Origin: Paragemmobacter kunshanensis
Lineage (GTDB): Bacteria > Pseudomonadota > Alphaproteobacteria > Rhodobacterales > Rhodobacteraceae
Length of the DNA stretch: 64,000 nucleotides
Assembly: GCF_011059185.1 (NCBI RefSeq)
Contig: NZ_JAALFE010000012.1
Span: 40,563-104,562, forward strand
Reading direction: 5' to 3'
Of this stretch, positions 18,483 through 28,071 are shown piece by piece; position 1 is the first letter of the stretch, and every line of letters begins with the position of its first letter. A model generated the notes under the pieces. The model saw only the letters and a list, made by a program, of their open reading frames with translations. It made no database searches and was not told where the DNA came from. The position numbers and the translations under genes were made by a program.

Positions 18483-18859
18483 GCGACGACCCCGTGGCCT
18501 GGCAGGCGCAGGCCGACAAGCGCGATCAGGCCGGTGAGATCGGCCTCGAGCGGCGGCAGCAGGGCGGCGGCGCGGCTGCAGTCCTGATCATGGGCGGCGG
18601 TGTTCATCTCGATGGCGAGGCCATGCAGGCGCATCGCGCCGATGGTGCCTGCCAGCGAGATCAGCACATGGGTCTGGCGGCGGATCTGCGGCCAGTCATG
18701 GGGCGGGGGGAGGGCGGGCAGGAGAAGGGACGCGACCGCGACGAGATCGGCATGGATCTGCTGCAGCAGGCGCGGGGCGGTTTCCGGCCCGGCCAGAACG
18801 AGGATGTCGTGCAGGGCCGTGCTGGTGCCGAAGATGCCGGTCGGATCGTGGCCGGTCAT
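18479..18859 (-). CDS. Hpt-domain phosphotransfer protein (LuxU-like)
   Basis: A 126-residue helical protein. The segment RRQTHVLISLAGTIGAMRLH matches the Hpt pattern A-H-x-L-x-G-x-x-x-x-x-G-A-x-x-L, with H64 as the likely phosphorylated residue (Ser-Leu-Ala-Gly replaces the usual Lys-Gly-Ser). It would shuttle phosphate to the response regulator that it overlaps (ATGA). The start at 18859 is set by the fold; the frame stays open upstream to 19009 and the ribosome site is weak, so the N-terminus is uncertain. Confidence 0.8.
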   Translation of the reverse strand: MTGHDPTGIFGTSTALHDILVLAGPETAPRLLQQIHADLVAVASLLLPALPPPHDWPQIRRQTHVLISLAGTIGAMRLHGLAIEMNTAAHDQDCSRAAALLPPLEADLTGLIALVGLRLPGHGVVA

Positions 18860-19060
18860 TGCGGCGCGCGGCCCGCAGGGCCGCCCCCCCGGCGGGGGTA
18901 GGGGCAGGCGCAGGGGCCCCGCCGCGCGGGGCCGGTCGCTGCAAGGGGCGAAGCCGTCTGTTCCATGCGCCAAGACTATCCGCATGGGGCGGCTTGTCCA
19001 GTCCGGCATGCCCTACCCTTCCCGCAGTAGGCCCGCGCCCGCGGACCGGTTCAGGCGGGA

Positions 19061-20953
19061 TCAGCCGCGGGCGAGGCCGAGCCCCTGCAGCGCGGTGCGG
19101 ATCTCATCGAGGATGGCCGGATCGTCGATGGTGGCGGGCATCTTGAACTCTGCCCCGTCGGCGATCTTGACCATGGTGCCGCGCAGGATCTTGCCCGAGC
19201 GCGTCTTGGGCAGGCGGTCCACCACCACGGCGCGCTTGAAATCGGCGACGGGGCCGATCTTTTCGCGCATCAGGGCGACGCATTCCTTGACGATTTCTTC
19301 GGCCGGGCGGGTGCAGCCCTTGTTCAGGCAGAGGAAGCCCAAGGGCGACTGGCCCTTGAGATCGTCCGAGATGCCGATGACGGCGCATTCGGCGACATCC
19401 TTGTGGAAGCCCAGCACCTCTTCCATCGCGCCGGTGGAGAGGCGGTGGCCCGCGACGTTGATCACGTCATCGGTGCGGGCCATGATGTAGAGATAGCCGT
19501 CTTCGTCGATATAGCCCGCGTCGCCGGTTTCGTAATAGCCGGGGAAATGGGCGAGGTAGGATTTGCGGAACCGGTCCTCGGCGTTCCAGAGGGTGGGCAG
19601 GGTGCCGGGGGGCAAGGGCAGCTTGATCGCGATGGCGCCGAGTTGGCCGGGGGCGACGGGGTGGCCGCCTTCATCCAGCACCTGCACGTCAAAGCCCGGC
19701 ATGGCGACGGAGGGGGAGCCCACCTTGATGGGAAGCTGTTCGATGCCAAGGGGGTTGGCCGCGATGGCATAGCCGGTTTCGGTCTGCCACCAGTGATCGA
19801 CCACCGGCACATTCAGGTGGCGCCCGGCCCAGTTGACGGTATCGGGATCGGCGCGTTCGCCGGCAAGGTAGAGGGCCTGGAGGTTCTTCAGGTCATAATC
19901 CTTGACCAGCAGCCCTTCGGGATCGTCGCGCTTGATGGCGCGCAGCGCGGTGGGGGCGGTGAAGAAGGCGCGGACCTTGTGTTCGCTGATGACGCGCCAG
20001 AAGGCGCCCGCATCGGGGGTGCCGACGGGTTTGCCCTCATAGACGATGGTGGTGCAGCCCGCGATGAGGGGGGCGTAGCAGATATAGCTGTGGCCCACGA
20101 CCCAGCCCACGTCGGAGGCGGCCCAGAAGACATCGCCCACGCCGCAATTGTAGATGGCGCGCATCGTCCAGGCCAGCGCCACCAGATGGCCCGCGGTGGG
20201 GCGCACCACGCCCTTGGGCGCGCCGGTGGTGCCGGAGGTGTAGAGGATATAGGCCGGGTGGTTGCCTTCGACGGGTACGCATTCAGCGGGGTCTACGCCA
20301 TATTGGAAGGAATGCCAGGCGACGTCGCGGCCTTCGATGAGTTTCGCCACTTCCTGTTCGCGTTGCAGGATCACGCAGAAATCGGGCTTGTGCGCGGCCA
20401 TGTCGATGGCGGCGTCGAGGAGGGGTTTGTAATGGACGACGCGGTTCGGCTCGATCCCGCAGGAGGCGGCGAGGATGGCCTTGGGGGTGCAGTCGTCGAT
20501 GCGGACGGCGAGTTCATTGGCGGCAAAGCCGCCGAAGACGACGGAATGGATCGCGCCGATGCGGCCGCAGGCGAGCATGGCCTCCAGCGCCTCGGGGACC
20601 ATGGGCATGTAGATGATGACGCGGTCGCCCTTGCCCACGCCCCTGGCCTTCAGCGCGCCTGCGAGGCGGGCGACGCGGTCCTGCAATTCGGCATAGGTGA
20701 TGACATGCTTGGTGCCGGTGACGGGGCTGTCATGGATGATGGCGGGCTGCTTGCCGCGGCCGGCGAGGACATGGCGGTCGACCGCGTTCCAGCAGGTGTT
20801 GACGCTTGCGTCGGTGAACCATTCGTAAAGCGGCGCACGGGTGGCGTTCAGCGCGGTGGTCGGGCGTTCGACCCAGTCGATGGCCCCGGCGGCATCGAGC
20901 CAGTAGCCTTCGGGATCGGCCTTCCATTTCGCATAGAGTTCACGGTATGCCAT
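19061..20953 (-). CDS. prpE: Propionyl-CoA synthetase PrpE
   Basis: A 630-residue AMP-forming acyl-CoA synthetase of the propionate type: propionate + ATP + CoA gives propionyl-CoA. The P-loop is YILYTSGTTGAPKGVV, the adenylate region is DHWWQTETGY, the hinge YYETGDAGYIDEDGYLY is present, and the C-terminal catalytic Lys lies in LPKTRSGKILRG, also the site of lysine acetylation in this family. Length and the MAYRELYAKWKADPEGYWLD start fit PrpE better than Acs. GGAGGAGGG precedes ATG 20953. TTTGCAAA-type sites upstream (21042-21160) suggest control by a short-chain acyl-CoA regulator. Confidence 0.95.
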   Translation of the reverse strand: MAYRELYAKWKADPEGYWLDAAGAIDWVERPTTALNATRAPLYEWFTDASVNTCWNAVDRHVLAGRGKQPAIIHDSPVTGTKHVITYAELQDRVARLAGALKARGVGKGDRVIIYMPMVPEALEAMLACGRIGAIHSVVFGGFAANELAVRIDDCTPKAILAASCGIEPNRVVHYKPLLDAAIDMAAHKPDFCVILQREQEVAKLIEGRDVAWHSFQYGVDPAECVPVEGNHPAYILYTSGTTGAPKGVVRPTAGHLVALAWTMRAIYNCGVGDVFWAASDVGWVVGHSYICYAPLIAGCTTIVYEGKPVGTPDAGAFWRVISEHKVRAFFTAPTALRAIKRDDPEGLLVKDYDLKNLQALYLAGERADPDTVNWAGRHLNVPVVDHWWQTETGYAIAANPLGIEQLPIKVGSPSVAMPGFDVQVLDEGGHPVAPGQLGAIAIKLPLPPGTLPTLWNAEDRFRKSYLAHFPGYYETGDAGYIDEDGYLYIMARTDDVINVAGHRLSTGAMEEVLGFHKDVAECAVIGISDDLKGQSPLGFLCLNKGCTRPAEEIVKECVALMREKIGPVADFKRAVVVDRLPKTRSGKILRGTMVKIADGAEFKMPATIDDPAILDEIRTALQGLGLARG

Positions 20954-21041
20954 TGTATGCCCTCCTCCACGAGTTGGGGTTTGTTACGCGACGGGGGGCG
21001 GTTCGCGCAACGCTGTTACCGGGAACATCAGGCGGCTGCGG

Positions 21042-21160
21042 CAATTTGTTTTGCAGAATCTGCTGTAGATGGCTGCAAATTTTTGCAAATCATGGGGGAT
21101 TTCGCGGCGCGCCGCGAAAGGCGGGCCGGTTTGCAAACTTCCCGGCGACTCACTTTGCAT
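21042..21160. promoter_or_regulatory. TTTGCAAA-type operator cluster upstream of prpE
   Basis: Within 90-210 bp upstream of prpE are TGCAAA-TTTT-TGCAAA (21074-21089), a perfect TTTGCAAA (21130-21137), TTTGCA (21154-21159) and a weaker TTTGTTTTGCA (about 21045-21055). TTTGCAAA half-sites are the known motif of the ScfR/PccR/RamB regulators of propionyl-CoA genes in Rhodobacter. The spacing here (4 bp between TGCAAA cores) differs slightly from the published X4 arrangement of full TTTGCAAA boxes, so the assignment is inference. Confidence 0.6.
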
Positions 21161-21164
21161 TGAT

Positions 21165-21352
21165 GCCCCCCTCTCCCCGGCCCTCTCCCCCCGGATCGGG
21201 GGGAGAGGGAGGGGTGCTGTTCCAGGCCGCGGCGCGTGGGGGCGGTGGATTGGGTATTTGGGCCAGGACGAAGGGGCAATCCGCGCGCGGGTCGAAGGCC
21301 GGGGGAAGCTCCCTCTCCCCCCGCTTGGGGGGAGAGGGTTGGGGAGAGGGGG
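21165..21352. repeat. CTCTCCCC/GGGGAGAG palindromic repeats
   Basis: Two G-rich inverted repeats lie between the prpE promoter and the maeB 3' end: 21170-21214 (CCCTCTCCCC paired with GGGGGAGAGGG) and 21310-21352 (a second CCCTCTCCCCCC/GGGGGGAGAGGG pair). Between them, at about 21252-21275, is GGTATTTGGGCC followed by GACGAAGGGGC, a half-copy of the palindromic element seen at 49768. No gene is present. Confidence 0.75.
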
Positions 21353-21356
21353 GGCC

Positions 21357-23648
21357 TCAGCCGTAATGCGCGACGGGGGTTCCGGCGAGCGCCGAGATGT
21401 TCAGCAGGCCGCGCGCGGTGATGGCGGGGGTCACGATATGGGCCTTGTTGCCCATGCCCATCAGGATCGGCCCGACTTCCAGGCCGTTGGCCTTCATCTT
21501 CAGGATGTTGCGCGTGGCGGCCGCCGCATCGGTGGTGGCGAAGACAAGGACATTGGCCGCGCCTTCCATGCGGGAATTGGGCAGGAGCCTGTCGCGCAGG
21601 GATTGGTCGAGCGCGGAGTCCACGTTCATCTCGCCTTCATAGCAGAAGTCGGGTTCGCGGGCATCGAGCAGTTCCAGCGCGGCGCGCATCCGCTGGGCGG
21701 CGGAATTGTCCATGTTGCCGAACTGGCTTTGCGTACAAAGCGCGATCTTGGGCGTCAGGCCGAAGCGGCGGACATGGCGGGCGGCGCCGATGACGCTTTC
21801 CATGATCTGCTGGGGCGAGGGTTCGGGATTGACCTGGGTGTCGGCGATGAAGAGCGGGCCGTCTTCCAGGATCATCAGCGAGAGCGCGCCGACGGGATGC
21901 AGGCCGCCGCGGGCAAGCACCTGGCGGATGTAGTTCAGATGCCAGTGATACTGCCCGAAGGTGCCGCAGATCATGCTGTCGGCTTCGCCACGATGCACCA
22001 TGATGGCGGCGATGGCGGTGGTGTTGGTGCGCATGACGGCCCGCGCGATATCGGGCGAGACGCCGCGCCTTGCCATCAGATCGTGATAGGTGCCCCAGTA
22101 ATCGCGGTAGCGGGGATCGTTTTCCGGGTTCACCAGATGCACGTCGCGGCCCGGGCGGATGGGAAGGCCCGCGCGTTCGCAGCGCATCTCCACCACTTCG
22201 GGGCGGCCGATCAGGATGGGGATGTCGTTGGTTTCCTCCATCATCGCGTGCGCCGCGCGCAGGACGCGTTCATCCTCGCCCTCGGCAAAGACGATGGTGC
22301 GGGCGGCGATCTTCGACGCCTCGAAGACCGGGCGCATGATCAGGGCGGATTTGAAGACCGAACCGTCCAGCCCGCGCTTGTAGGCATCAAGATCGGCGAT
22401 GGGCCGGGTGGCGACGCCCGACTCCATCGCAGCCTTCGCCACGGCGGTGGCGACGACGCCGATCAGGCGCGGGTCGAAGGGTTTGGGGATCAGGTAATCC
22501 GCGCCGAAGGAGAGTTTCTCGCCGGAATAGGCGGCGGCGGCCTCGGCGCTGGTGGTGGCGCGGGCCAGCGCCGCGATGCCTTCGATGCAGGCCAGTTCCA
22601 TCTTCTTGTTGATCACGGTCGCGCCCACATCCAGCGCGCCGCGGAAGATGAAGGGGAAGCAGAGGACGTTGTTGACCTGATTGGGGAAATCCGACCGACC
22701 CGTGGCGATGATCGCATCGGGGGCCACGGCGCGGACCTGATCGGGCAGGATCTCGGGCGTGGGGTTGGCGAGCGCAAAGACGATGGGGCGGGGGGCCATC
22801 TTCGCCACCATCCCGGGCGTCAGCACGCCGGGGCCGGAAAGGCCGAGGAAGAGATCGGCCCCCGCGATGACATCATCGAGCGTGGCAGGGGTGGTGCCCT
22901 GGGCGAAGGCCTCTTTCTGGGCGGTCATCTGGTCGTGGCGGCCCTCGTAGACCAGCCCCGCCAGATCGCAGAGCCAGACATTCTCGCGCTTCACGCCGAG
23001 GTTGAGGAGCATGTTCAGGCAGGCGATGCCTGCCGCCCCCCCCCCGGTGGAGACGACCTTGATATCCTCGAACTTCTTGCCCGCCACGATGAGCGCGTTG
23101 GTGGCCGCCGCGCCCACCACGATGGCGGTGCCGTGCTGGTCATCGTGGAAGACGGGGATGTTCATCCGCTCGCGGCAGAGTTTTTCCACGATGAAGCAGT
23201 CGGGGGCCTTGATGTCTTCAAGGTTGATCGCGCCGAAGGTGGGTTCGAGGGCGCAGACGATCTCGGCCAGTTTCACCGGATCGGGTTCGTTCAACTCGAT
23301 GTCGAAGCAGTCGATATTGGCGAATTTCTTGAAGAGGACGGCCTTGCCCTCCATCACCGGTTTTGACGCCAGCGCGCCGATATTGCCAAGGCCCAGCACG
23401 GCGGTGCCGTTCGTCACCACGGCAACAAGGTTGCCGCGCGCGGTGTAGCGGGATGCGGTGGCGGGGTCGGCCTTGATTTCAAGGCAGGCCTCGGCCACGC
23501 CCGGCGAATAGGCGCGGGACAGGTCGCGCCCGTTGGCCAGCGGCTTTGTCGCGCGGATTTCCAGTTTTCCGGGCTTGGGAAATTCGTGATAATCCAGCGC
23601 CGCCTGGCGCGCATTGTCGCGACCGTCGCCCTTGGCCTGTTCGTCCAT
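21357..23648 (-). CDS. maeB: NADP-dependent malic enzyme with phosphotransacetylase-like domain
   Basis: A 763-residue MaeB-type enzyme that decarboxylates malate to pyruvate with NADP. The N-terminal malic enzyme half (about 1-430) has [12 protein letters not shown], the [11 protein letters not shown] motif, a GGGAAG dinucleotide loop and [10 protein letters not shown]. The C-terminal half (about 440-763) is a PTA-like domain, usually regulatory through acetyl-CoA in this family. GGAGGGCAGG precedes ATG 23648; the open frame extends to 24683 but that part lies over the divergent cupin gene and is a shadow. A lone CTTGCAAA box sits 85 bp upstream. Confidence 0.96.
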   Translation of the reverse strand: MDEQAKGDGRDNARQAALDYHEFPKPGKLEIRATKPLANGRDLSRAYSPGVAEACLEIKADPATASRYTARGNLVAVVTNGTAVLGLGNIGALASKPVMEGKAVLFKKFANIDCFDIELNEPDPVKLAEIVCALEPTFGAINLEDIKAPDCFIVEKLCRERMNIPVFHDDQHGTAIVVGAAATNALIVAGKKFEDIKVVSTGGGAAGIACLNMLLNLGVKRENVWLCDLAGLVYEGRHDQMTAQKEAFAQGTTPATLDDVIAGADLFLGLSGPGVLTPGMVAKMAPRPIVFALANPTPEILPDQVRAVAPDAIIATGRSDFPNQVNNVLCFPFIFRGALDVGATVINKKMELACIEGIAALARATTSAEAAAAYSGEKLSFGADYLIPKPFDPRLIGVVATAVAKAAMESGVATRPIADLDAYKRGLDGSVFKSALIMRPVFEASKIAARTIVFAEGEDERVLRAAHAMMEETNDIPILIGRPEVVEMRCERAGLPIRPGRDVHLVNPENDPRYRDYWGTYHDLMARRGVSPDIARAVMRTNTTAIAAIMVHRGEADSMICGTFGQYHWHLNYIRQVLARGGLHPVGALSLMILEDGPLFIADTQVNPEPSPQQIMESVIGAARHVRRFGLTPKIALCTQSQFGNMDNSAAQRMRAALELLDAREPDFCYEGEMNVDSALDQSLRDRLLPNSRMEGAANVLVFATTDAAAATRNILKMKANGLEVGPILMGMGNKAHIVTPAITARGLLNISALAGTPVAHYG

Positions 23649-23732
23649 CCTGCCCTCCGCCCGTTTGTTCAACGTTAAACTACTTTCCGCCGAACCATTT
23701 CCCGTTCTTTCCAATAGGCGTTTTCGGGACGT

Positions 23733-23740
23733 CTTGCAAA
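23733..23740. promoter_or_regulatory. Single CTTGCAAA box between maeB and the cupin gene
   Basis: CTTGCAAA lies 85 bp upstream of maeB and 46 bp upstream of the divergent VOC-cupin gene. It resembles the half-sites in front of prpE and could extend the same regulation to malic enzyme. A single half-site is weak evidence. Confidence 0.3.
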
Positions 23741-23786
23741 TCCCGGAAGGGCGCGGCCATTCTGGCCCGGCAGAGCGGAGGGCGAG

Positions 23787-24881
23787 ATGTTTGAAGTCAA
23801 AGGCGAAACCCGGGCCGAGATGCGGCTGCCCACGCAGGAATTGCGCGAGGACCTGCCGTTCTGGACAAGGCGGCTGGGGTTCCGGCTGGACATGATCTAT
23901 CCGGCCGACGATCCGCAGGTGGCGGTGCTGTCGGGGCACGGGTTGCGGCTGCGGATCGAGAAGGGCGCGCAGGAACATCCCGGGACGGTGCGCATCCTGA
24001 CCGATGAGGAAGGATTCGCAGGGGGCGAGCGGCTGCTGATCGCGCCCAATGGCACGCGGGTGGAGATCGACCGGGCGAATCCGCCGCTGGTGCTGCCGCG
24101 CACGGAACATGCCTTCGTGGTGCGCAGGCTGGCGGAACAGGCGCCATGGATCATCGGACGGGCGGGGATGCAGTATCGCGATCTGGTGCCGTCGCGGCTG
24201 GGCGGCGCGATGATCGCGAGCCATATCCGCATCCCCGATGGCGGGCCGGTGCCGGACATGGTGCATTTCCACAAGGTGGGATTCCAGCTGATCTTCTGCA
24301 TCAATGGCTGGGTCGATGTGGTCTATGAGGATCAGGGCCCGCCGATCCGCCTGACCGCCGGGGATTGCTTCATCCAGCCGCCGGAGATCCGGCATCGGGT
24401 GCTGCATGCGAGCGACGGGATCGAGGTGATCGAGATCGGGGTTCCGGCGGAACATGTCACCGAGATCGACCACGAGATGGAATTGCCGACGCCGCATCTG
24501 CGCCCTGACCGCGAATGGCAGGGGCAGCGATTTGTCTATGACAAGGGGGCGGAGGGGGTGTTCCGGCCCTTCCGGCTGCCGGGCTTCGTGGCGCGGGATA
24601 CGGGGATCTGTGACGCGACGAAGGGCGTGGCCTCGGTCATGGTGGCGCGGCCGGATGGCGGGGAAACGGTCTGGACGAAACATGGGGGGGATATCCTTTT
24701 CACCTTCGTGATGGCGGGCAGCTTCACGCTGGAGGGCGAGGGGAAGGATCCCTTCCGCCTGTCGCCCGGGGATGCCTTCGTCATCCCGCCGGGGATGGCG
24801 ACGCGCTACGGCGATCCGACCAAGGATCTGGAACTGCTGGAGGTGACGCTGCCGGGCCGGCCCGCGACCGTGCCGCTCTGA
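23787..24881 (+). CDS. VOC-like/double-cupin fusion protein
   Basis: A 364-residue protein built from an N-terminal glyoxalase/VOC-like segment (about 14-60: ELREDLPFWTRRLGFRLDM then VAVLSGHGLRLRIEKG) and two cupin domains. Cupin 1 (about 165-235) has HFHKVGFQLIFCINGWVDVV and GDCFIQPPEIRHRVL. Cupin 2 (about 290-350) has TKHGGDILFTFVMAGSFTLE and GDAFVIPPGMATRYGDP. Cupin 1 keeps several metal-type His residues; cupin 2 keeps few. It may be a dioxygenase, an isomerase or a small-molecule sensor. GAGGGCGAG precedes ATG 23787. It diverges from maeB and has no obvious operon partner. Confidence 0.85.
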   Translation: MFEVKGETRAEMRLPTQELREDLPFWTRRLGFRLDMIYPADDPQVAVLSGHGLRLRIEKGAQEHPGTVRILTDEEGFAGGERLLIAPNGTRVEIDRANPPLVLPRTEHAFVVRRLAEQAPWIIGRAGMQYRDLVPSRLGGAMIASHIRIPDGGPVPDMVHFHKVGFQLIFCINGWVDVVYEDQGPPIRLTAGDCFIQPPEIRHRVLHASDGIEVIEIGVPAEHVTEIDHEMELPTPHLRPDREWQGQRFVYDKGAEGVFRPFRLPGFVARDTGICDATKGVASVMVARPDGGETVWTKHGGDILFTFVMAGSFTLEGEGKDPFRLSPGDAFVIPPGMATRYGDPTKDLELLEVTLPGRPATVPL

Positions 24882-24898
24882 CCAAACCGGCGGAGTTT

Positions 24899-25099
24899 GC
24901 GATTTTTCTGCGAAAAATCAGGGGGCTGTCTGCCCCCTCTTGGCCTGCGGCCAATTCACCCCCGAGGATATTTCAGGAACAGATGAAACAGGGGCGAGGG
25001 TTCTTTGTTCATCTGTTCGGCAAATATCCTGCAGGGGGTGAGGCGCGGCACGCGCCGAGGGGGACGCAAAGTCCCCCAGATTTTTCGCAGAAAAATCGT
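24899..25099. repeat. 200-bp imperfect palindrome bounded by GATTTTTC hairpins
   Basis: The spacer between the cupin gene and cdd begins with a hairpin (24901-24919, arm GATTTTTC, loop TGC) and ends with its inverse (25079-25097, same arm, loop GCA). Between them are nested inverted segments, including CCCCCGAGGATATTT against AAATATCCTGCAGGGGG and GAACAGATGAA against TTCATCTGTTC. It is a relative of the palindromic elements at 43568, 49768 and 58001. Confidence 0.85.
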
Positions 25100-25105
25100 C
25101 CCTTC

Positions 25106-25134
25106 TTGCCATTCCGGCGCGGGGCTTCCATCCT
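25106..25134 (+). promoter_or_regulatory. Possible promoter of the nucleoside salvage operon
   Basis: TTGCCA (25106-25111), a 17-bp spacer and CATCCT (25129-25134) lie 40 bp upstream of cdd. The -10 match is poor, so this is only a candidate for the housekeeping promoter of cdd-deoA-deoB-add-upp. Confidence 0.3.
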
Positions 25135-25173
25135 GTGACCGGATGGTCAGGATTGCCGAAGGAGCCCGCGCCC

Positions 25174-25566
25174 ATGTCCCTGCTTGCTGCTGCGACGGAG
25201 GTTCGTGAAAGGGCCTATGCGCCCTATTCCCGCTTCAAGGTGGGGGCTGCCCTGCGCACGGTGGAGGGGGCGGTCTTTGTCGGCTGCAATGTCGAGAATG
25301 TCGCCTACCCCGAAGGCACCTGCGCCGAGGCGGGGGCGATTGCCGCCATGGTGGCGGGGGGGGGCGCGCGGATTGCCGAGCTCTGCGTGATTGCCGACAG
25401 CCCCGATCCGGTGCCGCCCTGTGGGGGCTGCCGCCAGAAGATCGCGGAATTCGCGGCGCAGGATGTGAAGGTCACGCTTTGCACGACGGATGGGAAATCC
25501 CGCGTGATGACGGTGGCGGAACTGCTGCCCGGCGTGTTCACCGCCGCGCATATGGACCGGGCGTAA
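25174..25566 (+). CDS. cdd: Cytidine deaminase
   Basis: A 130-residue homotetrameric-type cytidine deaminase that converts (deoxy)cytidine to (deoxy)uridine. Zinc ligands and catalytic Glu are in EGTCAEAGAIAAM (Cys-Ala-Glu) and PCGGCRQKIAEF. The N-terminal APYSRFKVGAALRT and FVGCNVENVAYPEGT are typical. GGAG lies 10 bases before ATG 25174. It opens a five-gene salvage operon; deoA follows after 1 bp. Confidence 0.95.
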   Translation: MSLLAAATEVRERAYAPYSRFKVGAALRTVEGAVFVGCNVENVAYPEGTCAEAGAIAAMVAGGGARIAELCVIADSPDPVPPCGGCRQKIAEFAAQDVKVTLCTTDGKSRVMTVAELLPGVFTAAHMDRA

Positions 25567-25567
25567 G

Positions 25568-26875
25568 GTGGACGCGCGGGGGATCATCGCGAAGCTGCGG
25601 GATGGGGGGAAGCCTTCGTCCGAGGAACTGGGGTGGTTCGCGCGCGGGCTGGCCGATGGCACGGTGAGCGATGCCCAGGCCGGGGCCTTTGCAATGGCCG
25701 TGCTGCTGAAGGGGCTGGGCGAGGCGGGGCGCGTGGCGCTGACGCGGGCGATGCGGGATTCGGGGCATGTGCTGCACTGGGATCTGAACGGGCCGGTGGT
25801 GGACAAGCATTCCACCGGCGGGATCGGGGATTGCGTGTCCTTGCTGCTGGCGCCGGCGCTGGCGGCCTGCGGGGCCTATGTGCCGATGATCTCGGGCCGG
25901 GGGCTGGGCCATACCGGGGGGACGCTGGACAAGCTGGAGGCCATTCCGGGGTTCCGGACGGGGCTTTCGGAGGATCAGTTGCGCCGCCAGCTGGGCGAGG
26001 TGCGCTGTGCCATCGTGGCGGCCAGCGCCGAGATCGCCCCTGCCGACCGGCGGCTTTATGCGATCCGCGATGTCACCTCGACGGTGGAGAGCGTGGATCT
26101 GATCACCGCCTCGATCCTGTCGAAGAAGCTGTCGGCGGGGCTGGAGGCGTTGGTTCTGGATGTGAAATGCGGCTCTGGCGCCTTCATGGACACGCTGGAG
26201 AAGGCCGAGGAACTGGCCCGCGCGCTGGTGTCCACCGCGCAGGGGGCGGGCTGCATGACGGCGGCGCTGATCACCGACATGAGCCAGCCGCTTGCCACGG
26301 CGGCGGGCAATGCGCTGGAGGTGATCGAGGTGATGGAGACGCTGACGGGAACCTCGGTCAATGCCGCGCTGTGGGATCTGACGGCGGCGCTGGGGGGTGA
26401 GGCGCTGGCGCTGGGCGGGTTGGCGGCGGATGCCGAGGATGGCGAGGGGCGCATCATCGAGGCGCTGGAGAACGGGCAGGCGGCGGAATGGTTCGGGCGC
26501 ATGGTCGCGGCGCAGGGGGGGCCTGCGGATTTCGTGGAGCGCTGGCCGGACCGGCTGCCCGCCGCGCCGGTGGTGGTGGAGGTGCCCTGCGGGAGTGACG
26601 GGTTCATCGCGGCGATCGACGGGCGGGCGCTGGGCGAGGCGGTGGTGCATCTGGGCGGGGGCCGTTTGCGCGAGGGCGACCGGATCAACCCGTCCGTGGG
26701 GCTGAGCGATCTGGCGGGGCTGGGGGAAAGCGTCGCGCGGGGGGTGCCGCTGGCGCTGATCCATGCGGCGGATGAGGCGGCGGCGGAGCGGGCTGTCCGG
26801 GCGGTGGAGGCGGCCTATCGGGTGGGCTCCTCCGCGCCGGAGGAGCCGCCGCTGGTTCTGAAACGGGTGGGATGA
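25568..26875 (+). CDS. deoA: Thymidine phosphorylase
   Basis: A 435-residue pyrimidine nucleoside phosphorylase that splits thymidine with phosphate to thymine and deoxyribose 1-phosphate. It has the diagnostic [29 protein letters not shown] and [10 protein letters not shown] motifs at the usual positions and full family length. It starts with GTG, 1 bp after the cdd stop, and its end overlaps deoB (ATGA). Its product feeds the next enzyme, phosphopentomutase. Confidence 0.96.
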   Translation: MDARGIIAKLRDGGKPSSEELGWFARGLADGTVSDAQAGAFAMAVLLKGLGEAGRVALTRAMRDSGHVLHWDLNGPVVDKHSTGGIGDCVSLLLAPALAACGAYVPMISGRGLGHTGGTLDKLEAIPGFRTGLSEDQLRRQLGEVRCAIVAASAEIAPADRRLYAIRDVTSTVESVDLITASILSKKLSAGLEALVLDVKCGSGAFMDTLEKAEELARALVSTAQGAGCMTAALITDMSQPLATAAGNALEVIEVMETLTGTSVNAALWDLTAALGGEALALGGLAADAEDGEGRIIEALENGQAAEWFGRMVAAQGGPADFVERWPDRLPAAPVVVEVPCGSDGFIAAIDGRALGEAVVHLGGGRLREGDRINPSVGLSDLAGLGESVARGVPLALIHAADEAAAERAVRAVEAAYRVGSSAPEEPPLVLKRVG

Positions 26876-28071
26876 TGGCGCGGGCCTTTCTGATCGTGAT
26901 GGATAGCGTGGGCTGCGGCGGGGCGCCGGATGCGGCGGAATTCGGCGATGCGGGGGCCAATACGCTGGGCCATATCGCGGCGGAATGTGCGGCGGGCCGG
27001 GCGGAAGAGGGGCGGAGCGGGCCCTTGCGCCTGCCGAACCTGGATGTGCTGGGGCTGGGGGCGGCGATACGGCTGGCCTCGGGGGCCGAGGCGCCGGGGC
27101 TGGAGGCGGTGCCTCTGGGCCACTGGGGCGCGGCGACGGAGGTGTCGCGGGGCAAGGATACGCCGTCGGGGCATTGGGAATTGGCGGGGGTGCCGGTGCC
27201 ATGGGACTGGACCTATTTCCCCGATGCGGTGCCGGCCTTCCCGGAGGATCTGGTGGCGGAGGTGTGCCGTCTGGCGGGGGTTTCGGGCATCCTTGGCAAT
27301 TGCCATGCCTCGGGGACCGAGATCATCGACCGGCTGGGGGCAGAGCATCTGCGGACGGGCTGGCCCATCTGCTATACCAGCGCGGATTCGGTGTTCCAGA
27401 TCGCCGCGCATGAAGAGGTGTTCGGGCTGGAGCGGCTGGTGGCCCTGTGCCGTGACCTTGCGCCGCGCCTGCACGCCATGAAGGTGGGGCGGGCGATTGC
27501 GCGGCCTTTCCTGGGGGAGCCGGGGAGTTTCAAGCGCACGGGGAACCGGCGGGATTTCGCCATTGCGCCGCCCGCGCCCACGCTGCTGGATTGGGTGCAG
27601 GGGGCGGGGCGTGTGACCCATGCCGTGGGCAAGATCGGCGATATCTTCAGCCATCGGGGGATTTCCCATCTGCACAAAGGCAAGGATGACATTGCCCTTT
27701 TCGATCATCTGGACAGGCTGGGGGCCGAGGCGGAGGAGGGTTCCTTGACATTCGCCAACTTCGTGGAGTTCGACACGAATTTCGGCCATCGCCGCGACGT
27801 GGCGGGATATGCGCGGCAGCTGGAATGGTTCGATGCGCGGGTGGGGGCCTTTCTGGCGCGGTTGCGGCCCGGCGATCTGGCGGTGTTCACCGCCGATCAT
27901 GGCAATGATCCCACCTTTCGCGGCACCGAACATACGCGCGAGCGGGTGCCGGTCGTCTGTCATGGCGTCGGGTCGGGGTCGTTTGGCCTGCGCGGCTTTG
28001 TCGATGTGGGGGCATCGGTCGCGGCGCATCTGGGCGTGGCGGCGGAAGGGCCGGGGAGGAGTTTCCTGTGA
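26872..28071 (+). CDS. deoB: Phosphopentomutase
   Basis: A 399-residue DeoB of the alkaline-phosphatase superfamily that interconverts (deoxy)ribose 1- and 5-phosphates. Metal and substrate segments are [19 protein letters not shown] near the N-terminus, [13 protein letters not shown] (phosphorylated Thr region), [14 protein letters not shown] and [10 protein letters not shown]. Two adjacent ATGs (26872, 26875) are possible; both overlap the deoA stop. Its 3' end overlaps the GTG start of add. Confidence 0.96.
   Translation: MMARAFLIVMDSVGCGGAPDAAEFGDAGANTLGHIAAECAAGRAEEGRSGPLRLPNLDVLGLGAAIRLASGAEAPGLEAVPLGHWGAATEVSRGKDTPSGHWELAGVPVPWDWTYFPDAVPAFPEDLVAEVCRLAGVSGILGNCHASGTEIIDRLGAEHLRTGWPICYTSADSVFQIAAHEEVFGLERLVALCRDLAPRLHAMKVGRAIARPFLGEPGSFKRTGNRRDFAIAPPAPTLLDWVQGAGRVTHAVGKIGDIFSHRGISHLHKGKDDIALFDHLDRLGAEAEEGSLTFANFVEFDTNFGHRRDVAGYARQLEWFDARVGAFLARLRPGDLAVFTADHGNDPTFRGTEHTRERVPVVCHGVGSGSFGLRGFVDVGASVAAHLGVAAEGPGRSFL

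Noticed and set aside
16812-18587. 591-codon open frame opposite the sigma-54 regulator
   Set aside because: Gly-rich, motif-free translation that mirrors the regulator and Hpt genes; a shadow frame.
23649-24683. In-frame 345-codon N-terminal extension of maeB
   Set aside because: It overlaps the well-supported cupin gene on the other strand, has no malic-enzyme homology, and a good ribosome site precedes ATG 23648.
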